Of a DNA stretch of 64,000 nt, positions 34,391 through 47,305 are shown in pieces. A program made the translations under genes and the position numbers. Below the pieces are notes generated by a model. The model was not told the origin of the DNA. It ran no database searches and was given only the letters and a program-made list of their open reading frames with translations. This DNA is from Prunus persica (taxonomy: Eukaryota; Streptophyta; Magnoliopsida; Rosales; Rosaceae). Within the stretch, counting starts at the first letter, position 1. Each line of letters begins with the position of its first letter. The stretch lies in the NCBI RefSeq assembly GCF_000346465.2, contig NC_034016.1, positions 4,849,606 through 4,913,605 of the forward strand, given 5' to 3'.

Positions 34391-37300
34391 ATGTCGGCCG
34401 AAACGCCAATCCGATTCGGAATTCTGGGCTGCGCCGAAATAGCCCGAAAAGTCTCCCGCGCCATCACTGTAGCCCAAAACGCCACACTCTACGCCGTCGG
34501 GAGCCGGTCGATCGACAAGGCGACGGCCTTCGCCAAGGCCAACAATTTCCCTGCCAACGCTAAGATCTACGGCTCCTACGACGCCGTTTTGGACGACCCC
34601 GACGTCGACGCCGTCTATGTCCCCCTCCCCACAAGCCTCCACGTCAAGTGGGCCGTCCTGGCGGCCCAGAAGAAGAAGCACATCCTGCTCGAGAAGCCCG
34701 TGGCGCTCAACGTGGCGGAGTTTGACAAGATTGCCGAGGCGTGCGAATCCAGTGGGGTGCAGATCATGGACGGTACCATGTGGATGCACCACCCGAGGAC
34801 TGCGAAGATGTCGGAATTTCTCTCCGACCCGAACCGTTTTGGTCAGCTAAGATCGGTATGTGTTTCTTCAATTGTCAATCCTTCTTTTTTAAGAAGGATA
34901 AGGGATTGGAATTTTTTTTTTTTCCTTTTGGTCAACGATTAGGCGAATGTGCATGCGCAGTTCTTCCGAAGAAAGTAGATTTTAGAAAAATTCTTTTTGT
35001 TTTTCATTTTATCAATTGTTATTGTTATTGTACCGTTTTCAATTTGAAGTGCTTTTGTTTGCTTCTTGAGTGTAGTGAGTTGGGTAGTGACTCATTTTAG
35101 GTGTGGAATTGTTTTTTTTGCCTCAACCGCCCTTGACATGATATCAGGCAGATTTAAAAGGAGAAAAATAGAAAGGAAAATGCCTGAATAGTGAGGCAGG
35201 ATGAGGTTTGTATAGTAGGATTTAGGATTTCCAAACTGTGTTTTAATGGCGTGGTTTTGTAGAATTAGAAGTTCACGGATTGTTGAAGAATTTGGGATCT
35301 GAAATGATAAGGCTAAATGGCAAATAGTGGATGGTTTGAAAGAAAAAAAGGAGTAGTTCAAGTTCCTATTCGACAGAGAATTCAGAAATTTTCAAGGGTT
35401 GTTTTGATGGATAGTTTGAGGGCTGCAGGGCTGGAAAATATGTGGGGTTTTAGTTGGTGGGGAAGAAAGAGAGTGATGTTGATGTTAGCAATTGATGATG
35501 GATATGAGTGAATTGAATATTTAGGCAGATTAGCAGAAGCGAAAACAATGAAAAACAGAAAATAGATGAATAAAGATAGGTCTGGAATCACTCCAGGGGC
35601 TTCACACCTGTCCTTGGCTCACACAAAGGGGTTTGGCTTCGCACCAGAATTCCAATATCTGGAAAACAAACTTTAACTCAATAACTCAATTCGTCTATAA
35701 TGGATTACATGGGGGTATTTATAATAATCTAATCCTACAGTGAAAAGGAAATTAAACTTATCCAAGGAAAAAAATCCTAATCTAATAAAATAAGTAAACC
35801 AAATCTTAATTAAACAAGAAATCCAGAAAATATTTAAAAACTTAGGAAACAAGTTAGAAACTAATCGCAGGAATCATCTACTGCTCCACAATTGTGTGAT
35901 TTGAAGACCGAATTAAATGATTTCCTCTAGGTTCCTTTATCCAAATAGCCATAGGAAAGCTGAGCTGGTGAACCGAATTCCATAGCTAAAGTTATCAAAC
36001 CAGTGTGCTATTCTCCGTACTCGTATTACAGGCAAATCATGTTACTTGTAGTTCTGTTTACTCCACTTGTAGATGTGCCAATCCCGCCTTCCCCTACAAG
36101 TACAGAAAACCCAACAGACCACGAGCACATGAAAACAGCCCTTTTGAAAGCATACCCAAGGAGCGGGGATCCATCCAGTCTTCACTTATAGACATTAAAT
36201 GACCTTATTTCTAACAAACAAGTTAGCATCCTACCCCGGCTGAATGTTGGCAGAAACAGTAATAAGCGTGTTTATCCTTATATTAAAGAAACTAAACCTT
36301 CCCTAAGAAAACGATTCCCCACTACTGCTACTAGTAGTATAGATGAAGATCTATTAACATGTATGGATATCTATATAACAAGTTGCCTCTGACCTCTGTC
36401 TCACAACCACCAATGGAACCTGTAGCTTCATGACATGACCTGAACTGTACTACTACTGGCCTAGCTGCCTAGCTACTAATAACTTGGCACCCGTTCAGCC
36501 AATATAGTGAAAGAGTAAAAGTAGGATCCCGCTCAGGGCACACTTACAGTAACCATCTGTCTTGGAAAAAAAACTAGAACTCAAACTGCCCTCAGTTACA
36601 AAACTAGCTTCCCTGGCCATAGCAACTATAGGTACTCTTGCTCCTGAGTTCTCAAATCCTTACTTCAGGGGATTAAGGTATCTGTTATGGATTCCAGTTG
36701 ACCTCAATAACTACTTTCAGAAATTTTAAGGTAGACCATCCTTCCATTTTAGGCCATTAAGATCTTTCAGGTTCTGTGTAAGAGGATATCTCTAGATTGT
36801 ATTTTATAGTCTGTATTATTTATGTTATAGAGGCCCTTCAAAGTTTCCAGCTCTTTCTCTCTAAGACCTTGTAGTTTGTAGTATTTATTTAATGCAGCAT
36901 GTCCAATGTAGTTACACAATTTTTTTAACATATGAGTGTCTGCGTGTTTAATGGACTTCTACTACAATTATATGATTAATGTACTCTACATATTATAAGA
37001 GGTGAACGTTAACATAGTGATGGTGCATGTGTTGGCATTGATCTTGTATTTGATTAAGCTGACTGCGGTACTTTGTTGCAGCTCTTTAATTTCGGACTGT
37101 AGTGTTTGCTTTGGACCACCAGAAAAGAAGTGGTCATTATTTATTTTTCAAATTTCAGCCTGGCATTTCATTATGCAATGGAATCATGGTTCCATTGTTT
37201 GGACTGGTAGCATCTTCCTGATGCTAGTTGTGTAGTTGCTGTCTAGCACTTTGTCAAAGACCATTATAAGTTGAATTATACTGGCAGTTTGTGTAATGTT

Positions 37301-39085
37301 GTTTCTGCTTTGCACATTTGAAGCTTGCTGGTCAATAAAGTAGCATGATTTATAGCCTACTGCATTCCATTCTCAATGTATTTGTGCCGAAACTTTATGG
37401 TCTATTATTATGTAAATGCAATTTAATTTATTAATTTTCACTGATACTTTTTTTCTACCTATATATATATGTATATGTATGTATTTATTTATATTTATTA
37501 TTGTAATTATTAATTTTTTATTTCTGGCATTCCATCTTCTATTCTCTTAGCCTTCTTATAGATTAGCTGCTTTACCAGCTTTCCTAGGAAGCATAACATA
37601 ACCCATTATTTCTGTATATAATCTTTGCTAGCATCCTGAATTCAGATCTTGATTCAAATAGCTTTTTAGGCCTTCTGTAATCTATACTTGAAAGAAATTT
37701 GAAGGGATTAGAACTTTTTTGAACCTGGAAAACAATTTACTGTTTTTCCCCAAAGATTAACCTCGTTATGAGATAGTTAACATGAGATGATGGAAAAGTA
37801 AGGTTAGGACTTCTTGTAGTATTCTTTAAATATGGGGGAGGGGATAATTCTTATTGGACTTGAATATGAGAAGCCATTCGATTCGGCTAGTTTTGGGTTT
37901 AGGTTTTACTAATCCAATCCCAAACCCAAGCCTTACTCTGCATTTGACTATAACTGGGTTAGGATGAACTTTGTCTGATTTCCTGCCCCAAGTCAAATGC
38001 AACACCAAAAGCATGTCCTTTTAGTTCCATATAGTACAAAGTACTGGAAGATTATTTGATCCAAAGACAACCGTACTAGCCTTGTGATAGGACATGTTAA
38101 TGGCATGTGGTTTTGGGCGGCAATCCTTGCAATACATATGGTAATTTTAATACTAGAAAATTGCAATTTATGTTATTTGAGTGTGCAACTGTGTACATCT
38201 AATCCAGAAATGATAGTACTAGAATATTAGGCTGACAAAGAAACTTGTGTGCGTTATTTTCTACACTTGGATCGGTTCTTCGGTTAGTAGTGTTAGGCTT
38301 TCTATAAATGTATACTGCTCAGAAGGCATATATTCAAGTTGCAGTGGTAGAGATTAGATGATATGTTGGATTAGGTGATTATAATTTGTTTGTGGCAGCT
38401 CTGGACTGATCTTTTTGAACCTCACTTTCTGGTATTCTTTTAAAGGCATTTTGTTTCTGTACTGCAGATACACACCGTGTTCACTTTTGCTAGTGATCCT
38501 GATTTTCTCAAGAATGACATTCGTGTGAATCCAGACCTTGACGCTCATGGTGCTCTTGGGGATGCAGGGTGGTACTGTATGAGGGGAATCCTGTGGGTAA
38601 GTAACTTTGAACTGCCTAAAACAGTAATAGCTTTGCGTGGCCCTATATTTAATGAAGTGGGGGTGATTTTATCTTGTGGAGCTTCTCTGCATTGGGAAGA
38701 TGGGAAAGTGGCTACCTTCCACTGCTCTTTCTTATCAAGTTTGACGATGGAGATAACTGCTGTCGGTACAAAGGGTACTTTGCATGTTGATGGTTTTGTT
38801 ATCCCTCATCAAGAGAAAGAGGCCTGTTTTTCTTTTGCTTCTGAAACCGGATTTGATGAATTTGTGACCAGTTGGGTACCACCACCAAGTCAGCACATTG
38901 TTACCACAGATCTTCCGCAGGAGGTTCTCATGGTAAGAGAGTTTTCTCGTTTGGTAGGTACTATTAAAAATGGTTCAAAACCTGAGAAGAAGTGGCCAAC
39001 CCTTAGTAGGAAGACACAGATTGTACTTGATGCTGTCAAGGCATCAATTGACAAGGGTTTTGAGCCTATAGATGTCAAATATTAA
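34391..39085 (+). CDS. Gfo/Idh/MocA family NAD(P)-dependent oxidoreductase, 2 exons, 360 aa
   Basis: Exons 34391-34855 and 38468-39085 (1083 nt) are joined in phase at RS|IHTVF. The N-terminal Rossmann fold has GILGCAEIARKV (residues 10-21), and the family's catalytic-lysine motif EKPVALN lies at 101-107. The C-terminal half (NDIRVNPDLDAHGALGDAGW, GASLHWEDGKVATFHCSF) is the substrate-binding beta-sheet domain. It closely resembles Arabidopsis At4g09670-type proteins, whose substrate is not established; sugar or polyol derivatives are typical of the superfamily. No targeting signal is seen, so it is probably cytosolic. Exon 1 is GC-rich and exon 2 is not. The 3612-bp intron is unusually long compared with neighbouring genes. 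Confidence 0.93.
34856..38467 (+). other. 3.6-kb intron of the oxidoreductase gene
   Basis: No gene is seen inside. The part at about 35515-35800 (GGTCTGGAATCACTCCAGG...) resembles LTR-derived text such as GGAATCACT at 24430 and suggests an old retroelement insertion. The rest is AT-rich unique-looking sequence. Confidence 0.4.
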
Positions 39086-39733
39086 CTGAGGCTCATCTGG
39101 TATGTGTCGTTCATCTTCTGTTTGTGCTAAGGTGTCCTTGTGTCAGTAATAATATCCCCATTCTTCTGTATGCCTAGTTTATTCATGGCATCCACAATTT
39201 GGGTCAGAGCTTGATGAACTTGAGCTGTATTGAAACGCTACTGTCGAAATGTATGAAAAATAAATTAAATGTAAAAATTGCAAGTGATTTTCATGGAACT
39301 CACATTTGTCGGTGAAGAGAAATATAAAACTAGTGAGCTTTGTTCTGGTTAGATGCAATAATGATTCTTATACTGACCCATGTAAGGAGGGTACCCAACC
39401 GAGGTAATATTTTGAGATTCAAATAGCACTCTGAATATAGGGACAGTTCGATAGTTACCTGGTAACCCTTTTCATAATAATAAGGTAAGCTTCATAGTTC
39501 CTCCAACCTAGACAAGGTGCTTTTTTGCCCTTTTTTAAGGTTGGGTTGCTGGAAATATGCTGGACCAACATCCAGTTGAGAGAGGGGGAAGAGGGTACGT
39601 GGAACGGAAACAGTTTCCGTTCTAAGCTACGCTAGTTTCCATGGTACGGGATACAAGGGAGTAGGGATAGTCGGTATGGTATTTTGGGTTGCAATTTGTG
39701 TAACATTTTAATTCAGTGCGGTATTTATTTTAT

Positions 39734-39949
39734 ACAGTCCCGATCTCTTGGACCACAGGAGTCCAAGAGATTGTGGTCACCCACCGTTGGATATTAATCC
39801 AATGGTTCAAAATGATATATATAAATGCAATATGACATAAATGATTATTACCTGATTCAAGTCATAAATGAGTGAACCATTGAATTTACATCCAACGGTG
39901 AGTGACCATAAATCTCTTGGACTACAGGGGTCCAAGAGATCAGGACTGT
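39734..39949. mobile_element. hAT-type MITE with 8-bp target duplication
   Basis: The ends are ACAGTCCCGATCTCTTGGAC and the complement of GTCCAAGAGATCAGGACTGT. The arms stay similar for about 70 bases (through CACCGTTGGAT). The octamer TATTTTAT flanks both sides (39726-39733, 39950-39957). Eight-base duplications are typical of hAT elements. The length is 216 bp with no coding capacity. Confidence 0.9.
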
Positions 39950-40343
39950 TATTTTATAATACTCATATATAAGATAAAATGAGGTGCACTTTATTAATGT
40001 ATCAGTGTACGAATGTGCGGACGGTAGGCATTGATATTTACAATACGGTGCTCAAGAATGCATGATATTATAGTCTAGTAGGCAAACAATCGGCAATTTG
40101 GCAAATAATAATAAGTCATGACATTTATGCGATCTAATCTATCGATCATGTGTGGAGTATAGTAGGCATGATATTTATAGGACGGTAGGGAAACAATAGG
40201 ACTCCATTCTTCCACTAGTACTGTTCTAGCTTTACTCCTTAACGAATTTGCTTTGTTTAATCTATTGATCATTATTGAGGTCAGTAACGTACCGATTCCG
40301 CGACCCAGTTCGAAATTCGCGAGGAGGAGAGTAAATTTTATAA

Positions 40344-40690
40344 GGGCAAGCCCAATGGTAGGCTGTATAAGGTAGTCGTTTTATGATGAGGGTGTTATAT
40401 ATGGATCATAGACGTGGACTTTTATATTAGCCACATGATTCATCTGAATAGCAACTTCACTTAAGTTTAATAAAATGATTATGTGGCTAATATAAAGGTC
40501 CACACGAGGAGTTCATGTATGGCACCATAACTATAGAATTTTGTTGTGGGGATGCATGCAATCCTCGGGCCAAGCTTGCGGTTTGAGAGACCCAATTGGT
40601 TCCACTGGGGATGGCTTTTTGACATCAGTTGCTACATTTTGCAGCTCACGGGTGGTTCAGCCCCATTTAGATCCCCCATTGGGCTTGTTC
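40344..40690. mobile_element. PIF/Harbinger-type MITE with TAA target duplication
   Basis: The termini GGGCAAGCCCAATGG and the complement of CCATTGGGCTTGTTC match, flanked by TAA on each side (40341-40343, 40691-40693). An internal inverted pair (GTGGACTTTTATATTAGCC / GGCTAATATAAAGGTCCAC) forms a second stem. Confidence 0.85.
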
Positions 40691-40739
40691 TAACAAAGTT
40701 GTAGCATCACGAAGTATGAGAAGAATTTAAGATTGGTAC

Positions 40740-42740
40740 AATTTCTATGTCTTGTATTTTGAGAAATTATAGAATGATATTGTATTACGATCACGTGATA
40801 TAATTTGTACACGTGTAATAATATGGGTGTGATGCAAGTTATTGTTTCTTATTTTTGAAAATTGTCTCTTGAAGTTATGGCTGGTGATGAAGACGGCACC
40901 ATGAAGCGCTGGAATGTATGTGCTGAAATGACCCTTTCAAAATCTGCATCCTTGATAAAACCTATGTTCCATGTGCAAGGGTAAAACATAAGACAGCTTC
41001 CCCTTTTTAAACCTGCCTTGGAACGCAAGGTTCTTCATTTTCACATTCGTTGGAATCTGGGTGGCGTGTTTGGATGATTGTATTGCAAAAGCCTACTTCA
41101 GCGGAGTGGAACCACATAATTTGCATATGAATGGCAAAAGCCAATAGCGTTTTGTGATGCTAGAGGGATAAAGTTCTTTTACACTTGAGCTATAAGTTCC
41201 TTGTGGGGTCTCTTTTAACTTAAAAAATACAAGTGCCATGAGACCAAGTGGCAGTTAGTCTTGCAAGCCGAGTTTATGAAGACAACTTATACTCGTATAT
41301 AGGGTTCCAATCTTGTTAATCTAACCTGATAAATGATGAAGAATGTTGAGAGTCAGTCAAATCAAGAGTATAGGTGAGGCCCAACTCTTTATTGCCACGG
41401 ACACTATATGTCATGAAATGAATGACAACACATATTTTGACCACAGTTATATGATTTATATTCAATTCGTAATTAACATAATTTAGCCACGAATAATTTG
41501 CGACTAACATGAATACAGGTCACGAGTATACTTGTAGTTTATAATAAGGTTTTCTTGTAGTGTACGTGTAGTTTCTGGTTCAATTATATTACTCTTGCAC
41601 CAATGATATATATATCTAGAAACTCTACCTTCCTTGATAATATCCATGTCCCACGTGCAATGGTGAAACACAAGCACCTTCCATTCAAAATCATTTCTTT
41701 TGCATATGATTGTATTGCTTAAGTTTTTTTATTTTATTTTATTTTTAAATGTATTGTCTCGAATGTATCACGTTAAAATAATTGAGTATCTTGGAGTGGT
41801 GCATGAGCTAGTTGACAGTTTTTTACCAGCCCATCTTGTAACGAAGAAGAAAATAACTTCTATTTATAAGAAGAGGGATAATGTTTGGCTCAATTAGCAG
41901 TCGACACACGTCCAAACAATTTTAAAAAAGGGTGTAAACTTGCCATCAACACTTATACTACAAGAGGGAGAGATCTCTTACACACACTATTAAGGTACTA
42001 TAGAAATTCGAACTTAAGACCACTGTTCTGCAAGTTAAAACCCTAATTTTTCTTTTTAATTGCTGAGAATGTGTAGGAACTGAGACTAAAATTTCCAGCG
42101 CATGCATCTGTGTAGGGCTTCGATTAGAATTTTTTTCTTCTTCTTATAACGGGGATATCACTGTTTTGCTATCACTTTTTGGTGTTGCTTTGCAAATCTT
42201 TAACTCTTCTTACTCCCAATTAAGCCACATCTTCATTTCAGGAGCCACATATTATCCTAAGTAGAGTTCATATAATTGGTGATAGTTGATTTGTACGTGT
42301 GACCGTAATATCAAGTCAATGAATAAAAGCCGTCTCAAAGGAAATAACTACCATGGTACGACAATAGGTTGACAGAAAAGTTAAACATGGAATGGTGGTG
42401 GATATTGAAAAATAAATTTTCTACTCGTAAATTAAAACAAATTGACCTCGTACTCTGACCTAACCCCAAAAAAAAAAAAAGAAAAAAAAAAGATTTGCCC
42501 TCAAATAATTAGAGTCTAATTATGTGGTGGTGATGAAGACACCATGGGAGCCGGAATGTGTGCTTGTAGAAAATCTACACAATTCCTTGATAAAACCAAT
42601 GTCTCACATGTGAAGGTAAAACACAAAAATATAAGACTAGCCAAAAAGTAAGGTGCCTTGATAATTTCCATACACTTGGGAATCTGACTGCGTGTGTGTG
42701 TTGTGATTGAATTGCAAAAGCCTACTTAAACGGCCTACGA
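40740..42740. repeat. dispersed direct repeats (three copies) in spacer
   Basis: A series of words (GGTGATGAAGAC, CTTGATAAAACC..ATGT, GGTAAAACA, TTGGAATCTG, ATTGCAAAAGCCTACTT) is found at about 40877-41100 and again at about 42530-42725. A shorter form (CTTGATAATATCCATGTCCC ... GATTGTATTGC) lies at about 41630-41720. The order is kept, so these are diverged copies of one unit of about 220 bases. Confidence 0.6.
41945..42050 (-). mobile_element. tRNA-derived SINE copy (same family as 10137-10262)
   Basis: On the minus strand it reads TGCAGAACAGTGGTCTTAAG then AGTTCGAATTTC (B-box), followed by AATAGTGTGTGTAAGAGATC and TCTCCCTC, parallel to the copy in the monooxygenase intron. Confidence 0.6.
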
Positions 42741-42749
42741 GCAATTGGG

Positions 42750-43800
42750 CATTGTAAATAGACAACAACTGCGGTGGGAATTTTCTAGAAAATTGAGTGG
42801 TCAGTACTCTAGTTTGTTTGTTTTTTTAATCACATGTGATAATGAATCTTTTAAAAGTTCTCAATTTAGCTTTGAAGCCTCGAATCAATGTAGTTATTCA
42901 TCTTTTGTAGGTCTATACATTATATTATGATAAAATTTTCGATAAATTTCTCAGTCAGATGACCAACTTTAAAGTGTTATTTTCATCAAAATATATCTAA
43001 ATACCTAGCTAGGATATCACTTTTTTGTTCAACTATAGGCATTTGCTCTTCATTTAAGGTTTCACATTCAGTTTCATCAAGCCTTGTTGGGCAAAAAATG
43101 TGATGTTGATTTTGTGTCATGGGTACGTATATAGATGTATTTTGATGAAAATACTCATTTAAAGGTGGTCACTTGCCATCACATGACTAATTTTAACGAA
43201 ATGCAATGAGAGGGACTAAATCTTCTAGGTTAGTTTATAATATTTGCACTTAAAACTCCTAGATTGTTAACCTTTCTTTCTCTTTCTTCTTTGTTGTTTT
43301 CTTTCCTTCTATCTACAAAATTTCCTAAAGTGTGTCTGCACCTTATTGAGAATGAGCGAGAATTAACAAAAGCTTTGTAATTTTTTATTTATTTATTTCT
43401 CTCCTTTTATTTATGTATAAGTTGGGTATCTTGATATTGGAATTTATTCTTTTTTATTTCTTCTCTTATTGGAATATAAATTATAAACTTCTGAGTTTTT
43501 TTTTCATTAATAATAAAATATTAATTTGAAGTGCAGGACAACAAATAGAGAATTTGAGCAAAAGCTAGGCCCGTAATAAATTTTAAAAAAAGGCCAAAAA
43601 GAAAAAACAAACTACTTGCAGATTGAATACCCGAAGAAAGCTTAGAACACAATGGCAAGGAGAGAGACAGGAAATTTCACCTTGATTTCTAAAGAAAAGA
43701 ATCAATAAATATGGGGAATATTTGGCAAAAGAGATAATATGGTGAATAGGCATTGTGGGTTAGTTGGGGAAGATAGAAATTTAAACCCGGAATAACATCA
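42750..43800. other. AT-rich spacer
   Basis: No gene, RNA or clear element is seen in this stretch. Confidence 0.4.
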
Positions 43801-43802
43801 TT

Positions 43803-44005
43803 CCAGGAAGGAGAAATTATAGAATACTACGATAGTATGGTCACGTGATACATATTGTACACGTGTTATAATTTAGGTGAAAGACATGGTTTATTTTTCC
43901 TCCTTTTAGGTAATAGTATCTATAAATATTTACTTATATTACACATGTACAAAATCTACCACGTGACCGTATTACCATAATATTTTATAATCTCTCCCTG
44001 GAAAG
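43803..44005. mobile_element. hairpin MITE, with a half copy at 40745-40815
   Basis: The left arm (GGAGAAATTATAGAAT..GGTCACGTGATA..TTGTACACGTGT) and right arm are inverted copies over about 70 bases. The left arm alone recurs at about 40760-40830 (GAGAAATTATAGAATGATAT, CGATCACGTGATA, TTGTACACGTGTAATA). Target duplication is not clear. Confidence 0.65.
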
Positions 44006-44577
44006 GAGCTCACTTCATTTTACCAAAAAAAGAAGGAAGGAGCTCACTTTATTTTAGGCCTAAACTTGATCAAACCTGGATACACGTGGGTCAATACAGG
44101 CCTTAGATTACATGGAAATGTATAAACACACTATATTTTAGTGCTTTTGGGATTCGGGTGCATAAAGTGTAAAATAATGTGCAAGTTATGTCGACCAACA
44201 AGGTGGCAGTTCAAGTTACCATTTTCGAATATGATTAATATTTCATACAAAAACAAAAACAAAAACATTCAAATTTTGAATCCCAAGTCATATGAAACAG
44301 TGTTCCACTTGTTCATAGCTCGCCTTATCTTCCCCTCTCCCAAAAAAATATACAAGTTTGGATCGCCCTTGAATATTTTTATTTTATTTTTCTATTCATG
44401 TATAAGCTGGAGAGAAAAAGAGATTTAAATTCGGGAATTCTTTTAATGATCGAGAACACAAATACCACTGAATCAATAGCATGTTGGTGAACTTTTGTAG
44501 TTCAAACGTATGTTACTTGCATTACAACTGAAAACTATACGATGCAATTTTTTTTTTTTTTGGCTAGAAAAAGGAAA

Positions 44578-44800
44578 TTACAAGGATTTGCCACGACAAC
44601 CTGGGTTCCATGCTTTTTCGCTAGCTATATTAGTAAACACATCAGCTACAAAGTTAGCTTCCCCAACCATTCGCAAAACTGAATTCATTGAAAGAAAGAA
44701 TCCAAATGCATGATTCCCCTTAAGATATGTAGTCAATGAGGATTCTGGAGTCACCTTTAACCATGATTTTGAGTAGCCCGCAAGAGCAGCGGTACTTTCT
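44578..44800 (-). pseudogene. RNase H-like fragment of a non-LTR retroelement
   Basis: The minus-strand frame ends with NSVLRMVGEANFVADVFTNIAS, the pattern (REgN..ADaLAnla) of the plant RVT_3 RNase H domain found in LINEs. The upstream AESTAALAGYSKSWLKV fits the same domain. It is too short and isolated to be functional. Confidence 0.45.
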
Positions 44801-45359
44801 GCAGTAACTACAATGCAAATGACCAAAATCACACAAGTCAATCTGAAGCTTATCAATAACTCCTGAAGGTCAGTAAGGAGTCTAATAAACAATAATTAAT
44901 GGAAAAAAAAAAATCTGTGACTTCTAGATTGTCCTAGAGTGCCAAATAATTGGTTTTGATACGAAAATGTCGAATTCTATGTTTTGGTTTCTTCAAATAA
45001 TTGGTCAAAATTAAATTAAAAAAAAATTGGTTGCCCTAGAAAGCTTTGGTTGATCTCTTCACATAATGTGGCTCATCGCAATCTTTATCCTCTAGATTAG
45101 TTATATGTGTAGAAAATCTTGATTGACCAATCAAGTGAAAGATACTTGATTTATACATATTCAGGAGGAGGAACAGATAAACCAATCAATAAAACGATCA
45201 CTCCATGCATCAAGCTGTAAATAATGTTAACTTGCCTTGCCTTGATTTTGCTCACACACATGCACACGCATATTTGTCGGTCTAATAAACCCACTCTTCA
45301 TTCACGCTATCTCCCCACCATCAGCCATAGTTTTTACTTTTTTATTTTTACAGGACGCT

Positions 45360-45367
45360 TATTTAAA
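45360..45367 (+). promoter_or_regulatory. TATA-box candidate of CYP78A gene
   Basis: TATTTAAA lies 76 bases before the start codon and is conserved at 48966-48973 in front of the duplicated pseudogene. Confidence 0.6.
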
Positions 45368-45435
45368 CCAAGCTTTCTCCTCCTCTCTAGCCACCTCCCA
45401 AAGCTCTAGCTACCCAATTCCTTCACACTCTAAAA

Positions 45436-47305
45436 ATGAACTCAATTCCGACCCCAATCGACCCAATAAGCTGGTGGATGTTTTCAATTGAAGCCCTTGC
45501 ACATTTGGGAACAGAAAACTTGCTCAATGGTTTCTTTTTCCTGGTCATACTTGCATCATTTCTATCTCTAACCCTCTTAACCTGGGCTTTTTCTAGAGGA
45601 GGCATAGCCTGGAAAAATGGCAGGAATCAAATGGGTCGGGTCTCGATACCCGGACCACGAGGCCTCCCCCTCTTTGGTAGCTTATTCAGCTTGAGCCATG
45701 GCCTGCCTCATCGTACCTTGGCTTGCATGGCTTCTAGCCATGCAGCCACTAAACTCATGGCCTTCAGTTTGGGCTCAACCCCTGCTGTAATCACTTCTGA
45801 CCCTAATATTGCTAAAGAAATCTTAACCTCTTCCCACTTCGCCGACCGCCCTATTAAGCAATCTGCTAAGTGCCTCATGTTCAGCCGCGCTATTGGTTTT
45901 GCACCAAATGGATCATACTGGAGACTTCTGAGAAAAATTGCGTCTGTTCACCTCTTCACTCCTAAACGCATTGCCGCACACGAAGATGGACGACAGTTTG
46001 ATTGTGCCACCATGTTGAAGTCTATTCATAATGAACAGACTCTTTGTGGAGTTGTTGGTCTAAGAAAACACCTACAAGCTGCTGCTCTAAACAATATCAT
46101 GGGCACGGTGTTTGGTAAGAGGTATGATGTTGCATGCAATAATGCTGAAGCCAGAGAGTTGCATGAGATTGTTAGAGAAGGGTTCGAGCTTTTGGGAGCT
46201 TTCAATTGGTCTGATTATCTCCCATGGCTGAGCAGCTCTTATGATCCTTTTCGTATTAAGAATCGATGTGCATCGCTTGTTCCTCGAGTTAGAAAAGTGG
46301 TTGTGGAAATTATTGAGGAGCACAGACTTGATAAATTTGAAAGGGTTTGTGATAACTCCGATTTTGTTGATGTCTTGCTTTCTTTGGATGGAGAGGAGAA
46401 GCTTGAGCTGGATGACATGGTGGCCGTCTTATGGGTTTGTATACATTTTCTAATTCAATGCTCTGATGTAAATACATCTCACCTATATTAGAGAGGTACT
46501 CAGTAAAGTAGTAAATCAATGTAGTAGCAAAAAAAACAACTGTACAGAAATGGCCAAACCTCTAGAGAAGTGCAATATCATGTGATTTATTATGTGTTTG
46601 TAACATTACTCTTTAACTATTCCTATTTATATACTGATTTTATTCATCAAACTGTGCTTTTTTCATGTGCAGGAAATGATATTCCGTGGAACTGATACGA
46701 CTGCACTTTTGACTGAGTGGGTCATGGCTGAGTTGGTTTTGAACTCGGATGTGCAAGCCAAACTTCGCCATGAACTTGACCTAGTTGTGGGAAAGAAAGT
46801 TCTCAATGAAGCAGACGTGGCCAACTTACCCTATCTCCGAGCTGTGGTTAACGAGACTCTACGTCTACACCCACCTGGGCCCCTCCTATCATGGGCCCGG
46901 CTGTCAACGTCGGATGTCCAACTCAGCAACGGCATGGTGGTCCCTGCAAACACCACCGTCATGGTCAACATGTGGGCCATCACCCATGATCCAAACATAT
47001 GGGAAGAGCCCTTGGTGTTCAAGCCAGAAAGGTTCTTGAAGAGTGAGGGTGGTGCTGACATGGACGTGAGGGGAGGGGACCTTAGGCTTGCACCATTTGG
47101 GGCAGGTCGTAGGGTTTGTCCTGGTAAAACCCTAGGGCTCGTGACAGTGAGCCTTTGGGTGGCTAAGTTGGTGCACCATTTCAATTGGGTTGAAGATGTG
47201 GTTAGTAACCCAGTTGATCTAAGTGAGGTGTTGAAGCTTTCATGTGAGATGAAGAACCCTCTCACAGCTGTGGCTGTTCGAAATGAAGGAGTGACTTTCA
47301 AGTGA
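45436..47305 (+). CDS. cytochrome P450, CYP78A-type, 2 exons, 543 aa
   Basis: Exons 45436-46434 and 46673-47305 (1632 nt) join as VAVLW|EMIFRG. The N-terminal membrane anchor is about residues 30-52 ([22 protein letters not shown]), followed by the proline hinge [12 protein letters not shown]. The I-helix oxygen-binding motif GTDTT lies at 339-343, ExxR (ETLR) at 394-397, PERF at 451-454 and the heme loop [11 protein letters not shown] with the ligand Cys at 482. The sequence pattern ([32 protein letters not shown]) and the single intron fit the plant CYP78A family (KLUH-type), which controls organ and seed size through an unidentified ER product. The exact subfamily number is not assigned. 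A truncated duplicate lies 3.4 kb downstream. Confidence 0.93.

Noticed and set aside
34304..34792. 162-codon minus-strand frame opposite oxidoreductase exon 1
   Set aside because: This GC-rich exon gives antisense openness. The plus-strand frame matches a known family across its length.
46831..47301. 156-codon minus-strand frame opposite CYP78A exon 2
   Set aside because: It is the antisense shadow of the P450 heme-domain exon, with no family resemblance.
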